Made by a program: the position numbers and the translations under genes
Part shown: in pieces, positions 41,798 through 50,312 of the stretch
Layout: each line of letters opens with the position of its first letter
How positions within the stretch are numbered: the stretch's first letter is position 1
NCBI RefSeq assembly: GCF_043757465.1
Contig: NZ_JAYVPL010000156.1
Coordinates: forward strand, 1-64,000
DNA: 64,000 bases
Direction: 5' to 3'
DNA from: Armatimonas sp043757465
GTDB taxonomy: Bacteria; Armatimonadota; Armatimonadia; Armatimonadales; Armatimonadaceae
The notes under the pieces: generated by a model
Seen by the model: the letters and a program-made list of their open reading frames with translations, nothing else
Told to the model about the DNA's origin: nothing
The model's database searches: none

Positions 41798-42913
41798 TTA
41801 GAGAAATACCTGTACTATCTTCACAAGATTCTCCGCATAGATCTTTGTGGAGAACGTCAGAGCACGCTCCCGTGCTGCTCGTCCACACTGGGCCGCGAAC
41901 TCCGGTTGATCCAGATAACGCAGGAGCGCTCCGGCGAGCGCATCGGCATCCTCAAAAGGGGTGAGTAGCCCCTCCTGGTCAGGAGTAATAATCTCTGTAG
42001 GGCCACCTTCATCAGTGGCGACAACGGGTTTGCCCAGTGCCATTGCCTCGATCACGACGATGCCAAAGGGCTCCCGGCGCGACGCGTGGACAATCACATC
42101 CATCGCTTGCATCCAGAGGGGTATATCGCTCTGGAACCCTGTCATCTGCACCGAGTCCTCTAGCTTTACCGCCCGGATCTGCTCTTTAAGCCAGCCCTCG
42201 TACTCTGGTTCAAACGCATGTTGCCCTCCCACAATCACTGCAAGCGCCTCAGGATACTTTGCAAGCACACGCGGCATTGCCGCAACAAGCGTGTGCATTC
42301 CTTTCCAGTGCTGAAGCCGCCCCACAATCCCAATCAAGGGACGGTCTAACGGAAGGCTCAGTTTCTGTCGTGCTTCGGTTCTCGTCGGAAGAAGGGTCGG
42401 CTCGAAACGCTCTAGCTCAACCCCGGGATAGACAAGACGTACCTCAGTGTGGGGAGTCAGTTTCTTTTGGGCTTGGAAGCCATCCGTGCAGAGGGTCAGC
42501 ACAAAACGGGCGGGAATCCGGGCAGCCACTTTGTCAATAATATCGGGGCTACGCGGAACATCGAGCTGGTACCAAGCTGCTGGCAGACTCGCCCATCGTG
42601 CAGCGATTCCGCCGTACACATGAGCGGCTCCCATCCAGCTTAGAATCAGTGACGCTTTTTCGCGCCGTGCGACGTGAGCGATTTTCCTTGCGGTTGCCAG
42701 AACATTGTGCACCTCGCGAATCCTACCCGTCTCAAAAACATCAACACCCACCCCCAGCTCGCGAACCATAGCGGGCATCTCGCCTGCTTCAAGAAAAACA
42801 ACATGCCAGCGAATTCCCAGATGCCGTCCCTGCTGAATCAGGTGAAGCAACATCCGCTCCCCCCCCCCGCGCGCATTTCCCAGAGGCATGCACAAAACCA
42901 CGGTCTTGTCCAA
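41798..42913 (-). CDS. Family 4 glycosyltransferase
   Basis: A 371-residue GT-B enzyme. The N-terminal domain has LCMPLGNARGGGERMLLHLI; the donor domain has LIGIVGRLQHWKGMHTLVAA, DVIVHASRREPFGIVVIEAMALGKPVV (E-x7-E) and GLLTPFEDADALAGALL. I favour TTG 42913, which follows AAAGGTAG at good distance and clears prmA; an ATG at 42955 would overlap prmA by 37 bp. Acceptor unknown. Downstream of PrmA in a leftward operon. Confidence 0.85.
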   Translation of the reverse strand: MDKTVVLCMPLGNARGGGERMLLHLIQQGRHLGIRWHVVFLEAGEMPAMVRELGVGVDVFETGRIREVHNVLATARKIAHVARREKASLILSWMGAAHVYGGIAARWASLPAAWYQLDVPRSPDIIDKVAARIPARFVLTLCTDGFQAQKKLTPHTEVRLVYPGVELERFEPTLLPTRTEARQKLSLPLDRPLIGIVGRLQHWKGMHTLVAAMPRVLAKYPEALAVIVGGQHAFEPEYEGWLKEQIRAVKLEDSVQMTGFQSDIPLWMQAMDVIVHASRREPFGIVVIEAMALGKPVVATDEGGPTEIITPDQEGLLTPFEDADALAGALLRYLDQPEFAAQCGRAARERALTFSTKIYAENLVKIVQVFL

Positions 42914-42918
42914 CGGAG

Positions 42919-43743
42919 CTACCTTTCTCGTTGTCGGGCTGAGATCGCGACCCACTCGCCCTCGGTCTCTACTGCCAGGATCGTTAAACCACGCTCTACC
43001 AGTCCCACTTTCACATTTTCTGTTCGTGCTTCGATGATGCCGGAGACAATCAGCAGACCACCGGGCTTTGTCGCGCCGACAAGCTCTTCGGCCATGCCCA
43101 GAATCACATCCGGCAAAATATTAGCGACCACGATATCGAACTGGCCGGGCGGTGGCAGAGTCGCTTCTATGGCGGACACTTTTCCAACCATTGCATTGCG
43201 CTCGATATTCTCCCGGGCGATGCGCACGGCCAGTGGGTCTATGTCGGTGCAGATCGCGCTGTGTGCCCCCAGCAAGACGGCTGCAATTGCCAGTATCCCA
43301 GAGCCCGTTCCCACATCGGTAAGCGTCTCGCCCCCCTTGACGTGTGTCTCCAGCGCTCGCAAGCAAAGCCGTGTGGTGGCATGCAGGCCCGTGCCAAAGG
43401 CCATCCCTGGGTCCATTTCAACCACCAGATCACCCGTTTGGGGGGTGAACTCCTCCCAGCTTGGCTTAATAACGATGCGCTCCCCGATCCGTTGGGGCTT
43501 GAAGTACTGCTTCCAGGCATTGGCCCAGTCTTCTTCCTGAACAAAGCGAATCGTCACCTCACGCCCCGCAGCCTGACGCAATGCTAGCAGAGAGCCTTCC
43601 AGGCGCTCATCTACGGGCAAGTACCCGCGCACGGCGCTCGCATCGGCACTCCAGCCCTGACAACCCGCAACTTCCGTCAGCAGTGCCGCGTAGGGCTCCT
43701 GCTCATCCCCCACCGCCGCAATTTCCATCTCAACCCAGCGCAT
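42919..43743 (-). CDS. prmA: Ribosomal protein L11 methyltransferase
   Basis: A 274-residue SAM-dependent methyltransferase that modifies ribosomal protein L11. The substrate-binding N-terminal domain includes EEDWANAWKQYFKPQRIGER; the catalytic domain has DPGMAFGTGLHATTRLCLRA, LTDVGTGSGILAIAAVLLGA, ICTDIDPLAVRIARENIERN and IVVANILPDVILGMA. These are PrmA hallmarks. Start overlaps the Rpn-family stop by one base (TAATG). Confidence 0.94.
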   Translation of the reverse strand: MRWVEMEIAAVGDEQEPYAALLTEVAGCQGWSADASAVRGYLPVDERLEGSLLALRQAAGREVTIRFVQEEDWANAWKQYFKPQRIGERIVIKPSWEEFTPQTGDLVVEMDPGMAFGTGLHATTRLCLRALETHVKGGETLTDVGTGSGILAIAAVLLGAHSAICTDIDPLAVRIARENIERNAMVGKVSAIEATLPPPGQFDIVVANILPDVILGMAEELVGATKPGGLLIVSGIIEARTENVKVGLVERGLTILAVETEGEWVAISARQRER

Positions 43744-44660
43744 TAGTTCGTAAATAATCCTTCTGGACTCGTGGCCGTCAGTAGACGATCAAGAACCGCA
43801 TTCAGCTCATCTTCAGCCTGTAGTGCCACAATGCGCTGCTGAATCCCCTCAGAGAGGCTTCCAAATTTTCGGGTTGCCATACGCAACACTGCACTCTTCA
43901 AACCCTGCTGCATGCCCTGCTGCATGCCCTGCTGCATGCCTTTTTCCAGTCCCCAGCGTTCAAAAATGGTTGTCATCTCAAGTACCTCCGGTTCTCTTAC
44001 CGTTCGTTGTTGCAATTCTACCTGCTCCCCTTGCGAGAGGGGTAGGCCCAGCTCCACCACGCTTGTTACCAATACTTGCTGCGCGGGATTCAGCCGATAC
44101 GCCACAATTCGCCGCAGAACGTCTAACCAACGCTCTATTTTAGCTGTCTCTGAGGAGCGCATCCATGCCGAGAGTGTGGCCCCCAGCGGGTTGTTCACCG
44201 CTTCGTAGTCGGCGGCGCTCAAGTCAGGTAAGCCTATCGCCAAATAGTGAAACGTCAGTAAATCGATCCCAAAGAGCGGCTCACGAACCGTCTCAACCAC
44301 TAGCCCGCCTGCACCAGGAGAAAGATACAGGACAATGGGCAGCACGGGCAACTTATAACGGCGGCGCAGGAGAAAATAGTAGTCCAGCATGCGCTCCGGG
44401 AAACTCACCGGGCGGCGACGGCTCTCGATCTCCACGTGAACCAGAATCAGCTCCGGCTTGCCCTCGAGGGTCTTCACCTCAGTCACGATATCGGCTTCGT
44501 GCTGCTCACCTCGCGGAAAGTCCGTGAAAGCCTCTTTATCGAGAAACCTCAGCGTGCTCCAGTCGAGCTGCTCCGCGATATGCGGATAGAACAGACGAAT
44601 AAAATCAGGGAAAAACTCTCGGAGGAGTTCCTTGAAAACCTGATCTTTTTGTCCCGCCAT
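43743..44660 (-). CDS. Rpn family PD-(D/E)XK nuclease-like protein (DUF4351-type C-terminus)
   Basis: A 305-residue protein. The N-terminal nuclease core reads FLDKEAFTDFPRGEQHEADI with the Asp, followed by LILVHVEIESRR (E-x-E), as in YhgA/Rpn proteins that promote recombination or come from old transposons. The C-terminus has three GMQQ repeats (MQQGMQQGMQQG), encoded by a 12-bp tandem repeat, then a short DUF4351-like helical region (LRMATRKFGSLSEGIQQRIVAL). It heads the PrmA operon with a TAATG overlap. Confidence 0.85.
   Translation of the reverse strand: MAGQKDQVFKELLREFFPDFIRLFYPHIAEQLDWSTLRFLDKEAFTDFPRGEQHEADIVTEVKTLEGKPELILVHVEIESRRRPVSFPERMLDYYFLLRRRYKLPVLPIVLYLSPGAGGLVVETVREPLFGIDLLTFHYLAIGLPDLSAADYEAVNNPLGATLSAWMRSSETAKIERWLDVLRRIVAYRLNPAQQVLVTSVVELGLPLSQGEQVELQQRTVREPEVLEMTTIFERWGLEKGMQQGMQQGMQQGLKSAVLRMATRKFGSLSEGIQQRIVALQAEDELNAVLDRLLTATSPEGLFTN
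43903..43938 (-). repeat. 12-bp tandem repeat (3 copies) in the Rpn-family gene
   Basis: CCCTGCTGCATG occurs three times head to tail and encodes the GMQQ repeats. Such in-frame repeats in this family vary in number between relatives and can change by slippage. Confidence 0.9.
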
Positions 44661-44684
44661 CGCCCTATTCTATCGCAGATTACT

Positions 44685-45137
44685 TCAGTCCCAATGAACC
44701 AACGCCGACACGACCTTGCCTTGTTTCCACTCCAGAGTGATTCCCTTTGCGGAACCGTATTTCTTCGGGAACAAGATATACCCCGTCTTCTCATCGAGCG
44801 CATAAGGCGTCTTTCTCCACGTTTGAAGCTGCCTACTAGCCTCAGGCGGCGTCATACCAGGCAGGTTTCCGACAGCCCGCACAAGCGGAAGCCATGGCTG
44901 TGCAAGGTGGAGAATTAAGATAACGGTGACCCAGTAGCTCCCTAAAAACACAAGCTGCGCTCGGTTTCGAAATGCAAACCAGCCCGTGAGGTTCGCTAGT
45001 AGAAAGCCCTCAACGAGCCAGGGTAGATTAGCTCCAGCGAAAATCACACTTAATAATCCCACCCCCAGCATGCCGCAGGCGAACACACCGGCTACCACTC
45101 GGAGAACCACCATCGCATCAGCCTTATTTGGTTTCAT
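44685..45137 (-). CDS. Membrane protein of unknown function
   Basis: A 150-residue protein with three hydrophobic segments (VVLRVVAGVFACGMLGVGLLSVI, LLANLTGWFAF, LVFLGSYWVTVILILHLA) and a soluble C-terminal part (LDEKTGYILFPKKYGSAKGI). No family recognised. I chose ATG 45137, which gives MKPNKAD before the first segment; a longer version overlaps the divergent peptidase gene. Confidence 0.7.
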   Translation of the reverse strand: MKPNKADAMVVLRVVAGVFACGMLGVGLLSVIFAGANLPWLVEGFLLANLTGWFAFRNRAQLVFLGSYWVTVILILHLAQPWLPLVRAVGNLPGMTPPEASRQLQTWRKTPYALDEKTGYILFPKKYGSAKGITLEWKQGKVVSALVHWD

Positions 45138-45176
45138 GCCATTGAATTCTGCACGGGTAGGTACAATCCCTTGTAG

Positions 45177-47522
45177 ATGCACTACCAAACTCCGGGCGAT
45201 GATCTTGTTGCTCTTCTCGATGCCCCGCTGACTCCGCTCTCCTCGCTCTCACCGGATCGGTCGCATTTGCTTCTGATTGGCTACGAGCCGTATCCCCCGA
45301 TTGCAGACCTAGCACGACCCTATGAGAAACTGGCGGGGGTGCGCTTTGATAGCACACGCCCGGGGACGCAGCGGCACACGCGCTACACGAGCCTTGCTCT
45401 GCTCAGTACCGCAGAGGGTAGCCAGCGTCAAATTACCGGACTTCCAGAGGGGGTGGTTCCGGGCGGGCCGGTGTGGAGCGATGACGGGAGCCGCTTTGCG
45501 TTCTACTTAGAGCGTCCCGACGGGGGGCTGGCGCTCGCGCTGGGCACGGTGGCAACCGCGAGCGCAGAAGTCATTCCAGGGCTTGCTCTCACCGACATGC
45601 TGTCCTCGCCTCTACAGTGGGTGAATAACCAGACGCTCCTGCTAACACTGGTGGCGGATCTTGGGGACGCTCCTCAGCCGCCCAAGGCACCCGAGGGGCC
45701 GATTGTCCAAGAGGCCAGCGGGAAGCAGACCCGCGCGGCGACCTACCAGGATCTTCTTGCCAGCCCCTACGACGAAGCACTTTTCACGCACCTTGCCACC
45801 GTTCAGCTCGCAACGTACTCGCTTGAAACGGGAGAAACAATACTCGTAGGTAAGCCCGTACTGGCAACGAGCGCCCGGCCCTCACCAAGCGGGGACTTTC
45901 TGCTGGTCACGCGCCTTGTTCCGCCGTTTTCGTACCGTGTCCCCTACCAGCTCTTCGCCCGGCGTACCGAGGTCTGGGCGATGGCGGGTGGTGCGCATCT
46001 CTGCACCATCGCCGATCTGCCTATTAGCGATGAGGTGCCGCAGCAGGGTGTCCCGACGGGCCCGCGTGCGATTTCCTGGCAGCCCAACGTACCCGCAACG
46101 CTCCACTGGGTCGAGGCACTCGACGGCGGCGATCCGCTTGCGAAAGTGGAGCATCGCGACAGGGTCATGGCGCTAGATCTCGCCTCAGCTCATAGGGGGG
46201 ACTCTCCACGAGAGAGCTTTCGCCTGACACATCGCTTTGCGGGCTGGGACTGGCCCGATGACTCAGGCGCGGGGATTGTGACAGAGTACGACCGCGATAG
46301 ACGCTGGCGGACGACCTATTATTTTCAGTGGAACCACTGGGACGCACGAAAGACACTCTTTGATCTCTCGGTGAACGATGCCTACGGCGATCCAGGAAGC
46401 TTTATTACAACCCAGAAACCCACGGGGGAGCGGGTTCTCGATACCCGAAACGGCTGCGTTTTTCTGGCGGGCCGGGGCGCAACTCCGCAAGGAGACCGTC
46501 CGTTTCTCGATGCCTTCGATCTCGCGACGGGCCAGAAGGAGCGACTTTTCGAGTGTGGTACGGAAGGTTACGAGAGTTTCCTCGCCTTTGTCGGAGAGAA
46601 GCTACTCACCAGCCGCCAGAGCCGGACGGCGCCAACGAACTTTTTTGTGGATGGCAGACAGATCACCCACTACACCGATCCGCACCCTGAGCTCACCGGG
46701 CTCCACAAAGAAATGCTGCGCTACGAGCGCCTCGACGGTGTCCCGCTCTCGGGGATGCTCTATCTGCCGCCGGGAGTCGTGCCGGAGTCGCGGCCCCATT
46801 TACCCCTGCTCGTCTGGGCCTACCCAGAAGAGTACAGCGATGCGGCAACGGCGGGCCAGGTGCGCGGCTCCGACAAAACCTTCACTCGGCTGATGGGCAC
46901 CAGCCCTCTCTGGTTTCTACTCCGTGGCTGGGCCGTACTGATGGACGCGTCCATGCCCATTGTCGGTGACCCGGAGACAGCAAACGACACCTTCGCCGAG
47001 CAGATTGTCGGTGCCGCGAAGGCGGGTATTGAGACGCTCGTAGGGCGTGGAATCGCCGATCCGAGTCGGGTGATGGTGGGCGGCCATAGCTACGGGGCGT
47101 TCATGACCGCGCACTTGCTCGCCCATGCTCCCGGGCTGTTTCGTGCGGGGATCGCGCGCTCGGGTGCCTACAATCGTACCCTTACCCCCTTTGGGTTCCA
47201 GAGCGAGCGCCGCTCGTACTGGGAGGCGCCGGAGATCTACCACAAGCTCTCGCCCTTCACCTACGCCGACAAAATCAAGGATCCAATCCTGCTCATTCAC
47301 GGCCAGGCGGACAACAACTCAGGAACACACACGCTCCAGTCTGAGCGGTTTTATCAGGCCCTCCAGGCGCACGGCGCAACGGCCCGCCTGACACTCCTGC
47401 CCCATGAGAGCCACGGCTACCGCGCCCGAGAGAGCGTCCTGCACACCCTGTGGGAGATGCTCAGCTGGGCGGAGCGCTTTAGCGCAGATACAGATACTAG
47501 CGCAGATACCGATGCAGGCTGA
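45177..47522 (+). CDS. Prolyl oligopeptidase family (S9) serine peptidase
   Basis: A 781-residue acylaminoacyl-peptidase-like protein. An N-terminal propeller region carries many short blades; the C-terminal alpha/beta-hydrolase has the nucleophile in VGGHSYGAFMTAHLLAHAP, Asp in LIHGQADNNSGTHTLQS and His in LLPHESHGYRARESV, in the right order. No signal peptide, so cytoplasmic peptide turnover is likely. Its 3' end carries two near-identical GCAGATAC repeats encoding DTDTSADTDAG and overlaps ftsX by 26 bp. Confidence 0.9.
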   Translation: MHYQTPGDDLVALLDAPLTPLSSLSPDRSHLLLIGYEPYPPIADLARPYEKLAGVRFDSTRPGTQRHTRYTSLALLSTAEGSQRQITGLPEGVVPGGPVWSDDGSRFAFYLERPDGGLALALGTVATASAEVIPGLALTDMLSSPLQWVNNQTLLLTLVADLGDAPQPPKAPEGPIVQEASGKQTRAATYQDLLASPYDEALFTHLATVQLATYSLETGETILVGKPVLATSARPSPSGDFLLVTRLVPPFSYRVPYQLFARRTEVWAMAGGAHLCTIADLPISDEVPQQGVPTGPRAISWQPNVPATLHWVEALDGGDPLAKVEHRDRVMALDLASAHRGDSPRESFRLTHRFAGWDWPDDSGAGIVTEYDRDRRWRTTYYFQWNHWDARKTLFDLSVNDAYGDPGSFITTQKPTGERVLDTRNGCVFLAGRGATPQGDRPFLDAFDLATGQKERLFECGTEGYESFLAFVGEKLLTSRQSRTAPTNFFVDGRQITHYTDPHPELTGLHKEMLRYERLDGVPLSGMLYLPPGVVPESRPHLPLLVWAYPEEYSDAATAGQVRGSDKTFTRLMGTSPLWFLLRGWAVLMDASMPIVGDPETANDTFAEQIVGAAKAGIETLVGRGIADPSRVMVGGHSYGAFMTAHLLAHAPGLFRAGIARSGAYNRTLTPFGFQSERRSYWEAPEIYHKLSPFTYADKIKDPILLIHGQADNNSGTHTLQSERFYQALQAHGATARLTLLPHESHGYRARESVLHTLWEMLSWAERFSADTDTSADTDAG

Positions 47523-48363
47523 GCCAGGCTCCCCCTGCACCAAGTAGGCCGCCGCCCGCCACCAGCACACCTGCCAACCGTGGAAGGTTCACCGGCTCTA
47601 GGTAGCTCGACAGGAGCGGAATCGCGGCGGTGAGCGTGTCCGTGTAACGCAACAGCCCTGAGAGCGCGAGGGTGGCGATCAGCGCTCCCCCAACGCCGTG
47701 GATCAGCCCCTCCATGAGCATCGGCAGGCGGATAAATTCTGGTGTCGCTCCGACAATCTTCATGATCTGAATCTCGCGCCGCCGGGAAAAAACCGAGAGC
47801 CTGATAGTGTTCACCACGACCACGAGTGCACCAAAGAGCAGCAGTGCACCGCCCAGAAGCCCCAGGTTGCGAATAAAGTCAGCCAAGCGCACCACTACCT
47901 TGAGCTCCTCCTCAGGCACGTCCACATTTTCCACCTCGCCCATCCAGCTACGAATTGTCGTGGCGAGGCCCACCGACTCCTCCGCGCTGCGGAGCTTCAC
48001 CACAAACGTATCCGGCATGAGGTTCGGAAGCCCCGCCGTGTCAATGGGCAGGCTCTTGGCCGCATCGGCAAAGGCATCATCACGAGAACGGTAGAGCACA
48101 TCGGCAACACCGGGGACCGCCCGCAGCTTCGACTCCGTCTCCGTCAGTGCCTCCGGGGAGAGCCCCGGGCGACAGAAGACCCGCATCTCAAAAGCATCCA
48201 CGGTGCGGCGGCTCATCGTGCGGAGCTGCGTGAAGGTCAGGTAGAACGACCCGACCAAAGTTAGTGCGACCCCGATAGTCGTGATCGCCGCGACTGTCAT
48301 CAGGCCATGGCGCCGCAGGTTGATCAGCGCCTCTCGCAACAAAAACGGAAATGCCTGCATCAC
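47497..48363 (-). CDS. ftsX: Cell division protein FtsX
   Basis: A 288-residue permease with four membrane segments, for example MTVAAITTIGVALTLVGSFYL and LGGALLLFGALVVVVNTIRLSVFSRRREIQIMKIVG. The extracellular loop contains FCRPGLSPEALTETESKL and VLYRSRDDAF. FtsX with FtsE transmits ATP hydrolysis to periplasmic hydrolases at the septum. Start overlaps the ftsE stop by 4 bp. Confidence 0.93.
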   Translation of the reverse strand: MMQAFPFLLREALINLRRHGLMTVAAITTIGVALTLVGSFYLTFTQLRTMSRRTVDAFEMRVFCRPGLSPEALTETESKLRAVPGVADVLYRSRDDAFADAAKSLPIDTAGLPNLMPDTFVVKLRSAEESVGLATTIRSWMGEVENVDVPEEELKVVVRLADFIRNLGLLGGALLLFGALVVVVNTIRLSVFSRRREIQIMKIVGATPEFIRLPMLMEGLIHGVGGALIATLALSGLLRYTDTLTAAIPLLSSYLEPVNLPRLAGVLVAGGGLLGAGGAWLSLHRYLR

Positions 48364-49058
48364 TCGGCGTACCCGTATGCCCCTTCGGCCTCGTCACGGG
48401 CGAGGGTTCCGCGCTCGATAGCGATCACCCGGCGGCGCAGGCGATCCACCGAGTTTTTATCGTGGGTCGCCACCAGCACAGTCGTCCCTTCGGCGCAGAT
48501 CGAGAGGAGTGCCTCCATGATCCCCGCGCTCGTCTCCGGGTCAAGATTGCCCGTCGGCTCATCGGCGATGAGCAGAGCAGGCTTGCCCACCAGTGCCCGC
48601 GCAATCGCGACCCGCTGCTGCTCGCCGCCGGAGAGCTGGGCAGGAAAGGCATCGCAGCGCGCGAGCATCCCGACTTGCTCAAGCCGATCCCGAACCCGAA
48701 AGCGCGCCTCTTTGCGCACCATCCCCAGCACCTCACAGGCGAACATCACGTTCTCCCAGACCGTGCGCTGTGGCAGTAAGCCGTAGTCCTGAAGAACAAT
48801 CCCCATCTGCCGCCGCAGTGCGGGAATCTCTTTTGAGGCAATCCGTGTGATCTCGCGTCCCGCCACGCAGATGCTACCCTCAGTGGCACGCACATCGGCG
48901 TAGAGCAGCTTGAGCAGTGTGGACTTGCCCGCGCCGGTCGGCCCTACCAGAAAGGCAAACTCACCCGCTGGGAGGTGCAGGGAAATATCTGTCAGCGCCG
49001 TCACATTGCCCGTGGGATAGGTCACGCCCACAAGTTTCAGCTCAATCACGAAGGGCAT
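48360..49058 (-). CDS. ftsE: Cell division ATP-binding protein FtsE
   Basis: A 232-residue ABC ATPase. Walker A GPTGAGKSTLLKLLYADVRA, Q-loop MGIVLQDYGLLPQRTVWENV, signature LSGGEQQRVAIARALVGKP and Walker B LLIADEPTGNLDPETS. Partner of FtsX. I chose ATG 49058; it lies only 6 bp downstream of a perfect 8-bp hairpin (49065-49084) whose stem contains the only GGCGGG that could act as ribosome site, so translation may be affected by folding. Confidence 0.94.
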   Translation of the reverse strand: MPFVIELKLVGVTYPTGNVTALTDISLHLPAGEFAFLVGPTGAGKSTLLKLLYADVRATEGSICVAGREITRIASKEIPALRRQMGIVLQDYGLLPQRTVWENVMFACEVLGMVRKEARFRVRDRLEQVGMLARCDAFPAQLSGGEQQRVAIARALVGKPALLIADEPTGNLDPETSAGIMEALLSICAEGTTVLVATHDKNSVDRLRRRVIAIERGTLARDEAEGAYGYAE

Positions 49059-49064
49059 TATATC

Positions 49065-49084
49065 CCGCCGATTGAAATCGGCGG
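49065..49084. repeat. Hairpin just upstream of ftsE
   Basis: CCGCCGAT-TGAA-ATCGGCGG, a perfect 8-bp stem with a TGAA loop. Nearly identical palindromes occur at 58351..58370 and (more distant) at 34839..34858. Confidence 0.8.
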
Positions 49085-49114
49085 ATAATTTCCCTCCTGT
49101 CGCAAATCTCGTGA

Positions 49115-49717
49115 TCAAGCCATCACCTTGGCAGGAGCCGGTCGAGCGTTCAGTTCAGCACACGTCAGAAGAGCTAAAGCCCGACTGCCCGCTTTCGTCC
49201 AACGCATCCCTTTGCCTTTCTGACGACGACCGATCACCTGATCTACTCCCTTTTCCATACGACCAGAACCAATGGGCTTGCCAGATTACAGAGAGCCGAA
49301 GCATTGCGGGCTTTTAACTTAGCGAGGAACTCCAAAGCCTCCTTCGCGCTCAACTTTGCCATGGGCTACCATCGAAAGCTGTTGATACACTCGGGTTTTG
49401 AGATGGTACCAATCCAGAATTACCCGGACATTTTCACCAAACAAGGCTAGCAAGTCCACCTTGACGAGGCGGGCGCAGCCCACCAAGACCAAGAAAGCCA
49501 CCTCCCTCGGAACTATTACTCTCCGCTAGGTGCGCCGCGCACCGTACTGCCAAAGTGCCAAGGAGACGAGAGGGAGAGTTCAGTCCTGGTTTGAGAATAG
49601 CCGTCTGACAGCCCTTCTTGAGGCTTCCGCTCTGAGATTTTCATGCTCGGTGGTGAAGCATCTTCATCAGGACTGTTGAACCCGCTCCAGCACTCGTCGT
49701 TTGGTTTCTTCTGTCAT
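49115..49717 (-). mobile_element. Decayed insertion sequence (transposase remnant, ISKra4-like)
   Basis: Pieces of one transposase in order on the minus strand. MTEETKRRVLERVQQ near 49717 looks like the start but stops at once. A middle piece (49319-49501) reads LFGENVRVILDWYHLKTRVY. The last piece reads GSGRMEKGVDQVIGRRQKGK, GMRWTKAGSRALALLTC and ends KVMA, stop at 49115. The middle between these parts is deleted and frames differ. DWYHL plus IGSG..K and GMRW are hallmarks of ISKra4-like transposases. Nothing else is visible in 49059..49842 apart from the ftsE hairpin. Confidence 0.75.
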
Positions 49718-49842
49718 CGCCCCATGATGCCAGCTTTAGGGGCCGGTGGCGAATCTACTCACCTCACCACTTTTTTGTCCTGCACCCGCACGGCGTTCTA
49801 TGGGGCATCATGAACTTTTGCACCATGATAAAATTACTTTCT

Positions 49843-50298
49843 GTGCGAGCCGTACTACAGAGAGTTTCCGAAGCATCCGTGAGGGTTCAGGGCGAGATCG
49901 TCGGTCAGATTGGGCGTGGTCTACTGGTTCTGGTCGGAGTCGCAGACGGCGACACTGATACAGATGCCGAGACACTCGCCACAAAGATCGCTGATATCCG
50001 CCTCTTTCCTCCCGAGAACGACGACACAGGTATGGAGCGCTCGCTTATCGAGATCGGGGGCGAAGCTCTGGTGGTTTCTCAGTTTACCCTGATGGGCGAC
50101 TGTCGCAAAGGCCGCCGCCCAAGCTGGCTGGCTGCTGCCCGCCCCGACGAAGGCAAGCGACTCTATGAGCGCGTTGTCGAAAAACTACGCGCACGAAATA
50201 TCCCCACGGAGACGGGCACGTTCCGCACTCACATGGAAGTGCGACTGACCAACGACGGCCCAGTGACGATTCTACTGGACAGCCGGAAGGCATTCTGA
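49843..50298 (+). CDS. dtd: D-aminoacyl-tRNA deacylase
   Basis: A 151-residue Dtd protein, which removes D-amino acids (and Gly from tRNA-Ala) from tRNAs. The N-terminus RAVLQRVSEASVRVQG, the VSQFTLMGDCRKGRRPS active-site segment (SQFTL) and the C-terminal cross-subunit NDGPVTILLDSR (Gly-Pro motif) are all present. I chose GTG 49843, which gives the conserved MRAVLQRV start; a longer frame begins 33 bp upstream without similarity. Followed 14 bp later by a TPR gene. Confidence 0.93.
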   Translation: MRAVLQRVSEASVRVQGEIVGQIGRGLLVLVGVADGDTDTDAETLATKIADIRLFPPENDDTGMERSLIEIGGEALVVSQFTLMGDCRKGRRPSWLAAARPDEGKRLYERVVEKLRARNIPTETGTFRTHMEVRLTNDGPVTILLDSRKAF

Positions 50299-50312
50299 GT
50301 ACGTAAAGTAAC

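Noticed and set aside
41528..41888. Short frames on both strands in the tsaE-GT4 gap
   Set aside because: They run through the 87-bp repeat and the PafA/Dop fragment in other frames, and neither has a family match.
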